From the NCBI GenBank assembly GCA_040904945.1, contig JBBDSM010000101.1, positions 1 to 5,113 on the forward strand: a stretch of DNA of 5,113 nt, read 5' to 3'. Positions 1-5,113 of the stretch are shown in pieces. The notes below the pieces were generated by a model. It was given only the letters and a program-made list of their open reading frames with translations, was not told the DNA's origin and searched no databases. This DNA comes from JAWLHJ01 sp040904945 (GTDB lineage: Bacteria > Gemmatimonadota > Gemmatimonadetes > Longimicrobiales > Gaopeijiaceae). The translations under genes and the position numbers were made by a program. Position 1 is the stretch's first letter; each line of letters begins with the position of its first letter.

Positions 1-49
1 CCCCAGCCAAGGAAGGGGTGGGCATCTGAAGACATCTCCGAAGGTAAGG

Positions 50-520
50 CTATTCGTTCCGCGCCCAGTGCCGCTCCTTCTCGGCGTCGCTCAGACGCAG
101 GAAGCGAGCGGCGTTGTCCGAGGCCGGGTGAAGACCACCACGCCGACTTCGACGTAGACCTGCGGGTGCGCATAGAGTACCGCCAACATGTCGTCCAGCA
201 GCGGATACCCCGCGTGCATGACGTACGGACGCAGCCCGGGATGTCGGACGAGGATATCCTCCAGCAGGAGGGCACTGCTCAAGCTGGCCCGATAGGCCGT
301 CTGACCGATGTAGATCCCGCCCGGCGGCCCGGGTCCCATATGGATGCCCACCGGAAGATCCAACTCCTCGGCGGAAGGCGTCTATGTAAGCCTCTCGTTG
401 ATCCCAGTCGGGAAACCGCGGGAACGGTGCGCAGATCGCCACGGGGGCAGGCCCCTGATCGTTCGCGCCGAGTGCGTGCAGGTGCATGTCGATGATGGGC
501 GCCTGTGTGGGGAGCGAAAG
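50..520 (-). pseudogene. Amidohydrolase family relic with two internal deletions and frame changes
   Basis: This is a decayed metal-dependent amidohydrolase (amidohydrolase-2 / TIM-barrel hydrolase type). Three islands of the family sequence survive in the correct order. First, about 520-380 reads APIIDMHLHALGANDQGP and runs on to a DWDQREAYIDAF segment; it carries the HxH metal motif. Second, about 372-135, in another frame, reads AEELDLPVGIHMGPGPPG, then VMHAGYPLLDDM, then HPQVYVEVGVV. Third, about 118-50, back in the first frame, reads DNAARFLRLSDAEKERH and ends in a stop at 50. The joins near 372-380 and 119-135 each remove family sequence and change frame. The stretch expected after VEVGVV, which carries the GSD-type metal-binding aspartate, is gone. 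An in-frame TAG at 521-523 also cuts off any N-terminal signal peptide. Intact relatives are, from memory, about 300 residues or more; only about 150 remain. The family call is firm; the exact substrate is unknown. Confidence 0.82.
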
Positions 521-547
521 CTAGCTCCATAAGCCCTGGCCCGGGGA

Positions 548-1189
548 TCAGGTCAAGGCCGGCTCACGCGCCTCTTTCGAGCGGAAGAAACCCCACACCG
601 TGAAGGCCCCATCGACGTCCGTTCGGCCGATGAGCTCATAGCCGAAGTGGCGATACAGGCCGACGTTGGACTCACGCCCGGTCACCAGGCTGACGCCCGA
701 AGATGCGGCGTCACGACGGGAGAGCTCGTGGACGTCGTCCAGGACGGCCCGGCCGAGCCCGCGCCCCCGCGATGCCGCTCGCACTCCGATCATGTTGAGG
801 TGGATGTGCGGCTCGCTCACAGTGAGGGGATCGGCCGCACGTCCGAAGGTCTCGTAGCGGGCGAGGGAATCGGCTCCGAGCTCGGCCCAAAGCTCGGCCC
901 GCAGCTCCGTCAGCTCCGGGGGGCTGGTTCTCATTCTGGGATACGACACAAGCGCGGCGGCGTCGAGGCCCCGGGAAGAGCGGACCCCAAGCAGCACCTC
1001 CTGCCGAAGCAGCCGAGCCATGACGAAGAAGGTGACGAGCTTCTCGAGGTCGGCGGCGTATCGCTCGGAGGGCCCTAGCACGAAGCGCATCACCGGAGCG
1101 TCGGAGAACGCCTCGCACAGGACCGAGACGACATCGCTGGTGTCGGCGGCGTCCAGAACCTCGACCGTCGATGCGTCTTCCGTGGCCAC
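548..1189 (-). CDS. GNAT family N-acetyltransferase
   Basis: A 213-residue protein of the GCN5-related acetyltransferase fold, which transfers an acetyl group from acetyl-CoA to an amine; the substrate cannot be told. The acetyl-CoA-binding motif A is clear: strand beta4 (HLNMIGV, residues 130-136) runs into RGRGLG (141-146), matching R/Q-x-x-G-x-G/A, followed by a helix. Motif B is seen in SNVGLYRHFGYELIGR (174-189), the usual asparagine and LY..FGF/Y end of GNATs. No signal peptide or membrane segment is seen, so it should be cytoplasmic. I chose the GTG at 1189 because GAGGGAGGG lies 4 bases upstream; the frame stays open to another GTG at 1252, but that site has no Shine-Dalgarno sequence. 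The gene is alone, divergent from the plus-strand gene at 1392, with an amidohydrolase relic just downstream. Confidence 0.87.
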   Translation of the reverse strand: MATEDASTVEVLDAADTSDVVSVLCEAFSDAPVMRFVLGPSERYAADLEKLVTFFVMARLLRQEVLLGVRSSRGLDAAALVSYPRMRTSPPELTELRAELWAELGADSLARYETFGRAADPLTVSEPHIHLNMIGVRAASRGRGLGRAVLDDVHELSRRDAASSGVSLVTGRESNVGLYRHFGYELIGRTDVDGAFTVWGFFRSKEAREPALT

Positions 1190-1391
1190 CTGACCCTCCC
1201 TCGCCCAAGATCGTGCTTCGTCCGGTGCTCGCCCGTCCAAGCTACGACCCACCGAAGTAGATGGAAACGCTCGAGGCCGGGCCTCGGGCAGGGCGGACGC
1301 TCACGGCTCCGCGGCCGAATCTTCCACGCCGTGGATCCCGTAGGGAATCGGACGCGAGGGGTTGAGGCAGCACGACGGGGGGAGACGACCG

Positions 1392-2312
1392 ATGCACGAC
1401 GAGTTCGAGAGCGCGATCACTGGATCGACGACCAGACGGGGCCTTTCGCCGGTGGCCTGGGTCCTGGTGGCGCTGGGCTTCTTCGCCCTCGTGGGGACGC
1501 TGGGCGCGGGGTTCGTCGCGTACAAGGTGGCGAACGAGGTGCGCCACGAGATCCGGAACGTGGTGGCGCGCGAGCTGGGCGCGGCGCCGAACGTGGCCGT
1601 CGCCAGGATGGCGGCGCGACTGGCCTCGGCCGAGGATCTCGTGTCCATGCCCCCGGAGCGGGGCCTGGCCCTGCTTTCCGGCGTAGAAGGTGGCGACGGA
1701 CCGGGCGAGATCCTGAAGGCGATGTCGGCTCCCCGGGAGACGTCCGACGGCGCGGCAGTTCCCGATCCGTCGGCTACGGGGGCCCAGGAAGTCGCCTCGC
1801 TCAGCATCCGCTCGGACGAAGGACGCATCGCGTTCGACCTGGCGAGCACGGATGAAGGCGGGCTGCTCACCATCGACTCCGATGAAGGTCGGGTGCGCGT
1901 CGAGCTCATCGACGGCGAGGATGGCGGGCGCATTCGCATCGACACCGACGAGGGCCGGGTCGTGGCGGCGTTCGGCGGAGACGCGGAGAGCACGCCTGCC
2001 TGGGTCGAGAGCTTCGGCGACGTGCCCAGCCGAGCGAAGCCGGTCGTCTCACTGGACTCGGACCAGGGGCGGCTGGGCGCCGTCGCATGGGAGTCCGAAG
2101 ACGGCGCATCGGAGCTTCTCGGCGCCTACCTCGAGGCGCTGGAGGCGGAGGGGTACGACGTGAAGGTCGAGCACCGGGTTCGCAACGGCGCGGAGGAGCA
2201 CGGATCGCTGTGGGCCCGACACGAGGTGGACGAACGGATGGTCTTCGTAGTCGCGCATCGCGGAGATCGGGGGCGGACCGGCGTGTTGGTGGGGTACGGA
2301 GAGAAGCGGTAG
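1392..2312 (+). CDS. Membrane-anchored protein with S/T-D-E-G-R repeats, unknown function
   Basis: A 306-residue protein that I do not recognise. After a short N-terminus there is one strong membrane segment at residues 18-46 (LSPVAWVLVALGFFALVG and on), then a linker with charged, helix-like stretches (47-115) and a proline/alanine-rich part (113-132). A repeat region follows: SDEGR at 141-145 and 163-167, TDEGR at 185-189 and SDQGR at 223-227. Weaker copies sit between them (STDEGG at 152 and DGEDGG at 174). Each is followed by a short alternating hydrophobic stretch such as IAFDL, LLTID, VRVEL or IRID, which suggests a small beta-meander or beta-solenoid with D-E-G turns. A mixed alpha/beta C-terminal part follows (residues 236-306). 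The bulk is probably outside the cytoplasmic membrane, but topology is inferred. I chose ATG 1392 because GGGGGAG lies 7 bases upstream; an in-frame TTG at 1362 is less likely. The gene converges with the aminotransferase gene. Confidence 0.78.
   Translation: MHDEFESAITGSTTRRGLSPVAWVLVALGFFALVGTLGAGFVAYKVANEVRHEIRNVVARELGAAPNVAVARMAARLASAEDLVSMPPERGLALLSGVEGGDGPGEILKAMSAPRETSDGAAVPDPSATGAQEVASLSIRSDEGRIAFDLASTDEGGLLTIDSDEGRVRVELIDGEDGGRIRIDTDEGRVVAAFGGDAESTPAWVESFGDVPSRAKPVVSLDSDQGRLGAVAWESEDGASELLGAYLEALEAEGYDVKVEHRVRNGAEEHGSLWARHEVDERMVFVVAHRGDRGRTGVLVGYGEKR
1819..2072 (+). repeat. Degenerate intragenic repeat coding for D-E-G-R turn units
   Basis: This part of the membrane-anchored protein gene codes for the D-E-G-R turn units. 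The clear copies begin at 1812 (SDEGR), 1878 (SDEGR), 1944 (TDEGR) and 2058 (SDQGR). The first three are spaced exactly 66 bp (22 residues) apart, with a weaker half-unit between each pair, giving a pulse of about 11 residues. The codons differ between copies (for example gac-gaa-gga-cgc against gat-gaa-ggt-cgg), so the repeat is old or held at protein level rather than a fresh tandem duplication. Confidence 0.6.
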
Positions 2313-2323
2313 CGCGCGCTTAA

Positions 2324-2341
2324 CGGGCCGACGACGGCCCG
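2324..2341. terminator. Symmetrical GC hairpin between convergent genes
   Basis: CGGGCCG, the loop ACGA and CGGCCCG form a perfect 7-bp stem in the 52-bp gap between the stop codons of two converging genes. Placement and symmetry suit a bidirectional terminator. There is no T-run on either side, so it is not a classical intrinsic terminator. Confidence 0.4.
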
Positions 2342-2364
2342 CGTGACCGGCGTGCGCGGGCCCC

Positions 2365-3675
2365 TCAGAACCCCCGTCGCATATACTGTCCGATGGCCGC
2401 CACCCCCCGCTCGACGTCCTCGAACGAGTTGTAGTAATGCGGTGAGAAGCGGATGCCCCCCCGGTCGCTACCGCCCCGGGACGCCGCGACGATACCGTCC
2501 GCCTCGAGGGCGTCGATGACCCGCGACGGCTCGAGCTCACCCGGCTGGAAAGTGACCACGGCCGCCCGCAGGGGTGCCTCCGTGGATGTCCACATGCGCA
2601 CGCCGTCGAGCCGGCCGAGCTCCTCGACGAGCGCGGTCGCCAGCGCTCGGCTCCGCGCCTCGATCTCGTGCTGACCGATGGCGCTGAGAAAGTCGATCTG
2701 CCGCCCGAACGCCCGCAGTGCCGGCTCGTCGCGCTGACCGAGCCCCTCGTGCGTCCGCGCCAAACCGCGGGAGCCCGTGTACGCGCTGACCACGGACGGG
2801 TGGAACCGGTCGTGGACGTCGGCCGACACGTAGAGCAGCCCGGTCTCCTTCGGGCCGCACGGCCACTTGTGCGCGCTCCCGCTGAAGAAATCGGGGCGCA
2901 TGTCGGACAGATCGATGTCGAACAGGCCGAATGACTGAGCGCCGTCGACCAGGGAGAGGACCCCGCGCTCGCGTGCCAGCGCGCACAGCTCACGCGCCGG
3001 GAGCAGGTCGCCCGCGGTGTTCGTGAGGTGCGTGAACGCGAGCACGCGGGTCCGTGGCGTGATCGCCCGCGCGAAGGCGTCCAGGTAGTAGTCGAAGCCC
3101 GGATGCGGGGTGACGGGATCGACTTCACGCACGGTGTAGCCGAAGCGCTCGGCCCGCGTCTTCCACGCCTGGTTGTTGCTCGGATGGTTGTCCGAGAAGA
3201 TGAGCACCTCGTCGCCGGGGCCGAGATCGAGCCCGGCAGAGACCCAATTGTTGGCCTCGCTCGTGTTGCGCGTGAGCAGGATCTCCTCGGGCGTGACGCG
3301 CAGGAAAGCCGCCAACTTGTCGCGCGTCACCTCCTTGGCGCCCAGCATGTCCGAGCGGACGCTCGGCACGGGCTCGCGGTCCAGGCTGCGATTGGCGGCG
3401 TCGAGGACCTCGAGCACGGGCATGGACGACGGGCAGAGGTTCGCGGCGTTCATCACCGAGAGGTCGGGCGGCATGAGGAACTGGGCGCGGACGGCCGTCC
3501 AGTCCACGTCCCCATTGAAACGTCGGAGCGGCGACGGACCCCGGAGCGGGTCGGACGCCGCCCACGTCGACCCATCGCCCACCCCGGGGAAGCCCGGCTG
3601 CCCGAGGAGCGCCGCCGACCCTCCGGCGGCGAAGAGGCGGACGAAGTTGCGGCGATCGAGCGGCGAACGGCTCAT
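2365..3675 (-). CDS. Tat-exported aminotransferase class V-fold PLP-dependent enzyme
   Basis: A 436-residue fold-type I PLP enzyme of the class V aminotransferase group (cysteine desulfurase / isopenicillin N epimerase-like). Visible landmarks are TRNTSEANN (135-143), the loop expected to hold the cofactor phosphate; the SDNHPSNNQAW segment (161-171); THLTNTAGDLLP (215-226); VDGAQS (243-248) with D244 to pair with the pyridine nitrogen; and SGSAHKW (265-271) with K270 as the Schiff-base lysine. The end RFSPHYYN (409-416) is also typical. All key residues are present, so it should be active. The N-terminus has DRRNFVRLFAAGGSAALL (7-24), a twin-arginine signal, so the folded, cofactor-loaded enzyme is probably sent across the membrane. 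ATG 3675 is supported by GGAGG 5 bases upstream. The gene stands alone. The exact reaction (desulfurase, epimerase, lyase or other) cannot be read from sequence. Confidence 0.88.
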   Translation of the reverse strand: MSRSPLDRRNFVRLFAAGGSAALLGQPGFPGVGDGSTWAASDPLRGPSPLRRFNGDVDWTAVRAQFLMPPDLSVMNAANLCPSSMPVLEVLDAANRSLDREPVPSVRSDMLGAKEVTRDKLAAFLRVTPEEILLTRNTSEANNWVSAGLDLGPGDEVLIFSDNHPSNNQAWKTRAERFGYTVREVDPVTPHPGFDYYLDAFARAITPRTRVLAFTHLTNTAGDLLPARELCALARERGVLSLVDGAQSFGLFDIDLSDMRPDFFSGSAHKWPCGPKETGLLYVSADVHDRFHPSVVSAYTGSRGLARTHEGLGQRDEPALRAFGRQIDFLSAIGQHEIEARSRALATALVEELGRLDGVRMWTSTEAPLRAAVVTFQPGELEPSRVIDALEADGIVAASRGGSDRGGIRFSPHYYNSFEDVERGVAAIGQYMRRGF

Positions 3676-3681
3676 GGGATC

Positions 3682-3686
3682 CTCCA
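3682..3686 (-). promoter_or_regulatory. Ribosome binding site of the Tat-exported PLP enzyme
   Basis: GGAGG lies 5 bases before the ATG at 3675 and supports that start, which retains the complete twin-arginine signal. Confidence 0.65.
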
Positions 3687-3746
3687 GGTCGGCGCGCGAC
3701 GCCCCGGCGGCCCCGCGTCATCGGACATCTTATCGCCAGATGCTCG

Positions 3747-3790
3747 CTCCAGCACCTGCACGCCCCCTTCCTCCCTCGGCCGCACATCCG
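3747..3790 (-). repeat. Diverged second copy of the 3' end of the TPR-like gene
   Basis: On the minus strand this stretch reads TDVRPREEGGVQVLE, closely matching the last residues of the gene at 4279-4791 (PEVKPREEEAGVQMLE and stop). At DNA level, 25 of 28 bases agree between 3747-3774 and 4282-4309, after which the copies need a 3-base gap. Here the stop codon is replaced and the frame runs on into RASGDKMSDD. Upstream it is in frame with the last island of the FAD-oxidoreductase relic. It could be a leftover of a paralogue, a duplication that came with the intervening DNA, or a C-terminal motif shared by unrelated proteins. Confidence 0.6.
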
Positions 3791-3805
3791 TGATGGCGGC
3801 TGAGA

Positions 3806-4012
3806 CCGTGGGCGCGACGTTCATGTTCAAGCGGAAGCGGTTCTTGGGGTCCCAGGCGTTCTTGCCTCGGCGAGGCGTTCATCGTTTTTGCGGTACCGGG
3901 GCCACGCCATGTCCTGCTCGTCGTCCGCTGAGTCGATCCACCCGGCGGTGATCGCGCTCGCCGTGTCGCAGGTCGCCTTCCCCGCGAAGCTGTGCCCCCC
4001 ACCCTCCACACC
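3806..4012 (-). pseudogene. BBE-type FAD-linked oxidoreductase relic
   Basis: Remnant of a berberine-bridge-enzyme-like FAD-linked oxidase (FAD_binding_4 plus BBE domain family). Three islands remain in order. About 4009-3965 reads GVEGGGHSFAGKATCD, like the GGGHS.AG...CDGG stretch of the N-terminal FAD-binding domain. It is joined directly to TASAITAGWIDSADDEQDMAWPR, which matches the W.D.ADDE...AW segment near the C-terminus of the family; roughly 300 residues are missing at that join. Then YRKNDERLAEA followed by KNAWDPKNRFRLNMNVAPT is the conserved BBE tail (Y..N..RL...K...DP.N.FRLN.N). A further gap of some 40 residues separates AWPR from this tail. A one-base deletion at about 3863-3865 moves the end of the tail into another frame. 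Known members are about 450-500 residues; about 70 survive. The family call rests on motif recognition by eye. Confidence 0.75.
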
Positions 4013-4114
4013 GCGCCAGCAACCGGTCACGCTTCCGTGCATGGTCACCGTCCGGATCACGTCGGCCGTCCCGGTGGCCGGAAACCCAGCACGAACCGCA
4101 TGGTGTTCCCGTTC

Positions 4115-4153
4115 GTGCTGGATTCACCGCGTATGGCGCGGTCAACTCAGCAC
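4115..4153. repeat. Palindromic core 1 of the repeat element
   Basis: The left arm GTGCTGGATTCACCGCG (4115-4131) and right arm CGCGGTCAACTCAGCAC (4137-4153) are inverted copies with 3 mismatches in 17 bases around the 5-base loop TATGG. This can form a long cruciform or RNA hairpin. Confidence 0.7.
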
Positions 4154-4176
4154 CGGCCCGGGTCACCGGCACCACA

Positions 4177-4215
4177 GTGCTGGATTCACCGCGCCATATG
4201 CGGTCAACACCGCAT
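4177..4215. repeat. Palindromic core 2 of the repeat element
   Basis: It starts with the same 17 bases as core 1 but carries the loop as CCATA, the reverse complement of TATGG. It therefore aligns even better with core 1 read on the other strand (26 of 31 bases over the central part). Its outer right arm has diverged (CACCGCAT in place of the CAGCAC end), so the long hairpin is weaker here than in core 1. Confidence 0.6.
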
Positions 4216-4278
4216 GGAGCGTCCCGGCCCGGGGTTCGTGCTGGGTTGACGGTGCCGGCAGCGACGACCGGCTCCGCC

Positions 4279-4791
4279 CTACTCCAGCATCTGAACGCCC
4301 GCTTCCTCCTCGCGGGGCTTCACCTCGGGGTTCGTGTTCAAGACGCGCGCACACGTGTTCCACCGAAGGATGGCGTCGTCGTTCTCCGAGGGACGGAGCG
4401 GCTCGGCCTCCGCGTAGTGGTGCATGGCCCGCTCGAACCACTCGAACGCGATGGCCCCGCACGCGGGCCCACCCCTGGCCAGCGCCGCCTCGGCCCGACG
4501 CTCACACACGAGCCCCGAGTAGTAGGCGCGCTCGTACGGTGTATCGAGGCGGCCCGCCATCCCCAGGATCTCCTGCATGTGCATACCCTCGGCGGTGGCG
4601 AGCTGGTCGCACTGGCTCATGATGAGCGTGACGCGCGCGTCTCCGTGATCGGGCTGGAGCGCCAACACGTCCCGGCAGATGCTCTCGGCGAGGTGCGGCT
4701 GGTTCAGGTACCGGTAGTGGAGGGCGCGCTTGAGGGCCGCGTCGATGGCGTCCCCGGACAGCGGCTTGAGGTCGAATCTCGGTGTGGTCAT
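4279..4791 (-). CDS. TPR-like helical protein downstream of sdhB, unknown function
   Basis: A 170-residue protein, mostly helical by appearance, with no signal peptide or membrane segment. Residues 18-50 (ALKRALHYRYLNQPHLAES and on to ALQPDHGDA) follow the TPR pattern of A..Y....A...L...P. A second helix pair lies at 89-130, with a further helix around 137-151, and includes FEWFERAMHHYAEAEPLRP. The last residues, VKPREEEAGVQMLE, form a charged tail whose copy occurs at 3747-3790. The start ATG at 4791 overlaps the sdhB stop by 4 bases (ATGA) and has AAGGAGG 7 bases upstream inside sdhB, so translation is probably coupled to it. TPR folds bind other proteins, so a role as an assembly or accessory factor for the succinate dehydrogenase unit is a reasonable guess from position only. 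Confidence 0.8.
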   Translation of the reverse strand: MTTPRFDLKPLSGDAIDAALKRALHYRYLNQPHLAESICRDVLALQPDHGDARVTLIMSQCDQLATAEGMHMQEILGMAGRLDTPYERAYYSGLVCERRAEAALARGGPACGAIAFEWFERAMHHYAEAEPLRPSENDDAILRWNTCARVLNTNPEVKPREEEAGVQMLE

Positions 4792-5113
4792 GCCTTCTCC
4801 TCCTTCTTCTTGCCGCGCACGAGCTGCACGAGCTTGGTGAGCGGATCGTACGCGCGCCCGACCACGCGCTCCTTGAGCGGGATGATGGCGTTGTCGGTGA
4901 TGGTGATGTGCTCCGGGCACACCTTGGTGCAGCACTTCGTGATGTTGCAGTAGCCGATTCCCTGGGACTCCCGGAGCTCGTCGAGGCGGTCCTCGGTATC
5001 CAGCGGATGCATTTCCAGCCCCGCGGCGTGCACGAAGAAGCGCGGCCCGATGAAGTCGTCGTGCTTGTGGTGGTCGCGAAGCACGTGGCAGACGTCCTGA
5101 CACAGGAAGCACT
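4788..5113 (-). CDS. sdhB: Succinate dehydrogenase/fumarate reductase iron-sulfur subunit, C-terminal part
   Basis: The C-terminal 107 residues of an SdhB/FrdB-type subunit; the gene runs off the right edge of the window. This subunit carries electrons from the FAD subunit to the membrane quinone site in complex II. Visible cluster ligands are CFLCQDVC at the window edge, fitting the end of CxxCxxCxxxC with the first cysteine lying outside, and then CNITKCCTKVCP, fitting the C-x5-C-x3-C-P signature shared with E. coli SdhB. Together these supply the 4Fe-4S and 3Fe-4S cysteines. The usual proline after the first group is replaced by histidine (CHVLRDHHKH). The protein ends in a lysine/glutamate-rich tail (GKKKEEKA). 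The next gene starts within its stop codon. FAD and membrane subunits are expected beyond the window. Confidence 0.9.
   Translation of the reverse strand, partial: CFLCQDVCHVLRDHHKHDDFIGPRFFVHAAGLEMHPLDTEDRLDELRESQGIGYCNITKCCTKVCPEHITITDNAIIPLKERVVGRAYDPLTKLVQLVRGKKKEEKA
4799..4805 (-). promoter_or_regulatory. Ribosome binding site of the TPR-like gene inside sdhB
   Basis: AAGGAGG lies 7 bases before the ATG at 4791 and within the last codons of sdhB. It fixes the start of the downstream gene and, with the ATGA overlap at 4788-4791, suggests coupled translation. Confidence 0.7.

Larger units (their letters stand above)
4083..4247. mobile_element. 165-bp MITE/REP-like palindromic element with 15-bp terminal inverted repeats
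   Basis: The ends AACCCAGCACGAACC (4083-4097) and GGTTCGTGCTGGGTT (4233-4247) are perfect inverted repeats of 15 bp. Inside lie two 39-bp palindrome-like cores at 4115-4153 and 4177-4215 that begin with the same 17 bases (GTGCTGGATTCACCGCG). CCGGCCCGGG occurs twice (4153-4162 and 4224-4233), and CCAGCACGAA at 4086-4095 pairs with TTCGTGCTGG at 4112-4121. No coding sequence is evident. If it moves, it would depend on a transposase elsewhere. A 2-base GA flanks both sides, too short to count as a target duplication. It lies just downstream of the sdhB unit, where it could also fold at the mRNA 3' end. Confidence 0.6.

Noticed and set aside
50..487. A 145-residue protein starting MHLHALGAND
   Set aside because: Its middle part is out of frame relative to the amidohydrolase family and the metal-binding end region is missing, so it is better described as a pseudogene.
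1190..1252. Longer N-terminus for the acetyltransferase starting at GTG 1252
   Set aside because: No Shine-Dalgarno sequence precedes 1252, the added 21 residues look unlike a GNAT start, and GTG 1189 has a strong GAGGGAGGG.
1272..1334. Small inverted repeats in the divergent spacer (CGAGGC/GCCTCG at 1272-1286 and TCCAC/GTGGA at 1322-1334)
   Set aside because: Stems of 5-7 bp are common by chance in DNA this GC-rich, and no clear -35/-10 promoter elements accompany them, so I do not call operators.
2049..3128. Long minus-strand frame of 359 codons running across two genes
   Set aside because: It is an out-of-frame shadow of the PLP enzyme gene and crosses the antisense strand of the repeat-protein gene; its serine/arginine-rich product has no recognisable domain.
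3728..3738. Possible -10 box (GATAAGAT on the minus strand) upstream of the PLP enzyme gene
   Set aside because: No matching -35 element is seen at the right spacing and one A/T-richer hexamer is not enough evidence.
3028..3951. Long plus-strand open frame of 307 codons opposite the PLP enzyme gene
   Set aside because: It lies antisense to a well-supported enzyme and the oxidoreductase relic, has an arginine/glycine/alanine-rich composition typical of shadow frames in GC-rich DNA, and shows no family motif.
4083..4247. CRISPR array
   Set aside because: Only two core copies exist, they are palindromic with the loop reversed between copies, there are no regular spacers, and no cas gene is present.
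3888..4953. Two plus-strand open frames (3888-4622 and 4177-4953) over the repeat element and TPR-like gene
   Set aside because: They are antisense to the TPR-like gene and sdhB, and pass through the palindromic element with no family signature or convincing ribosome site.

Overview
The window is GC-rich bacterial chromosome. The best hint of origin is the C-terminal part of an SdhB-type iron-sulfur subunit at the right edge. Together with the style of the neighbours (a Tat-exported class V aminotransferase-fold protein and an amidohydrolase of the MHLHA/GIHMGPGPPG type), it recalls soil Gemmatimonadota or a related group. That placement is made from memory of protein families and is not proven.

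Layout, left to right. At 50-520 (minus) lies the wreck of an amidohydrolase: three in-order islands of the ancestral protein, separated by two internal deletions and lying in two reading frames. At 548-1189 (minus) is an intact GNAT-type N-acetyltransferase. A divergent spacer of about 200 bp leads to a plus-strand gene at 1392-2312 for a membrane-anchored protein of unknown function with short S/T-D-E-G-R repeats. It ends against a small symmetrical hairpin and converges with a minus-strand gene at 2365-3675. That gene encodes a class V aminotransferase-fold PLP enzyme with a twin-arginine signal.

From 3676 to 4278 there is no intact gene, but the stretch is not empty. It holds a relic of a BBE-type FAD-linked oxidoreductase at about 3806-4012 (minus), with one large deletion, one smaller deletion and a one-base frameshift. 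Fused in frame behind it is a short sequence (3747-3790) that copies the 3' end of the gene at 4279-4791. Next comes a 165-bp palindromic, MITE/REP-like element (4083-4247) with 15-bp perfect terminal inverted repeats.

At the right, a two-gene unit on the minus strand reads sdhB (partial, 4788-5113) followed by a 170-residue TPR-like protein (4279-4791). The two are joined by a 4-bp ATGA overlap and are probably translationally coupled.

The working genes form no single pathway. The sdhB unit belongs to the respiratory chain/TCA cycle, while the others look like independent accessory genes. The most notable content is the relic-and-repeat zone: two unrelated enzyme genes decayed in the same way, and a compact palindromic element lying between two copies of one gene tail. 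I found no CRISPR array, tRNA, rRNA, recognisable transposase or defence system.
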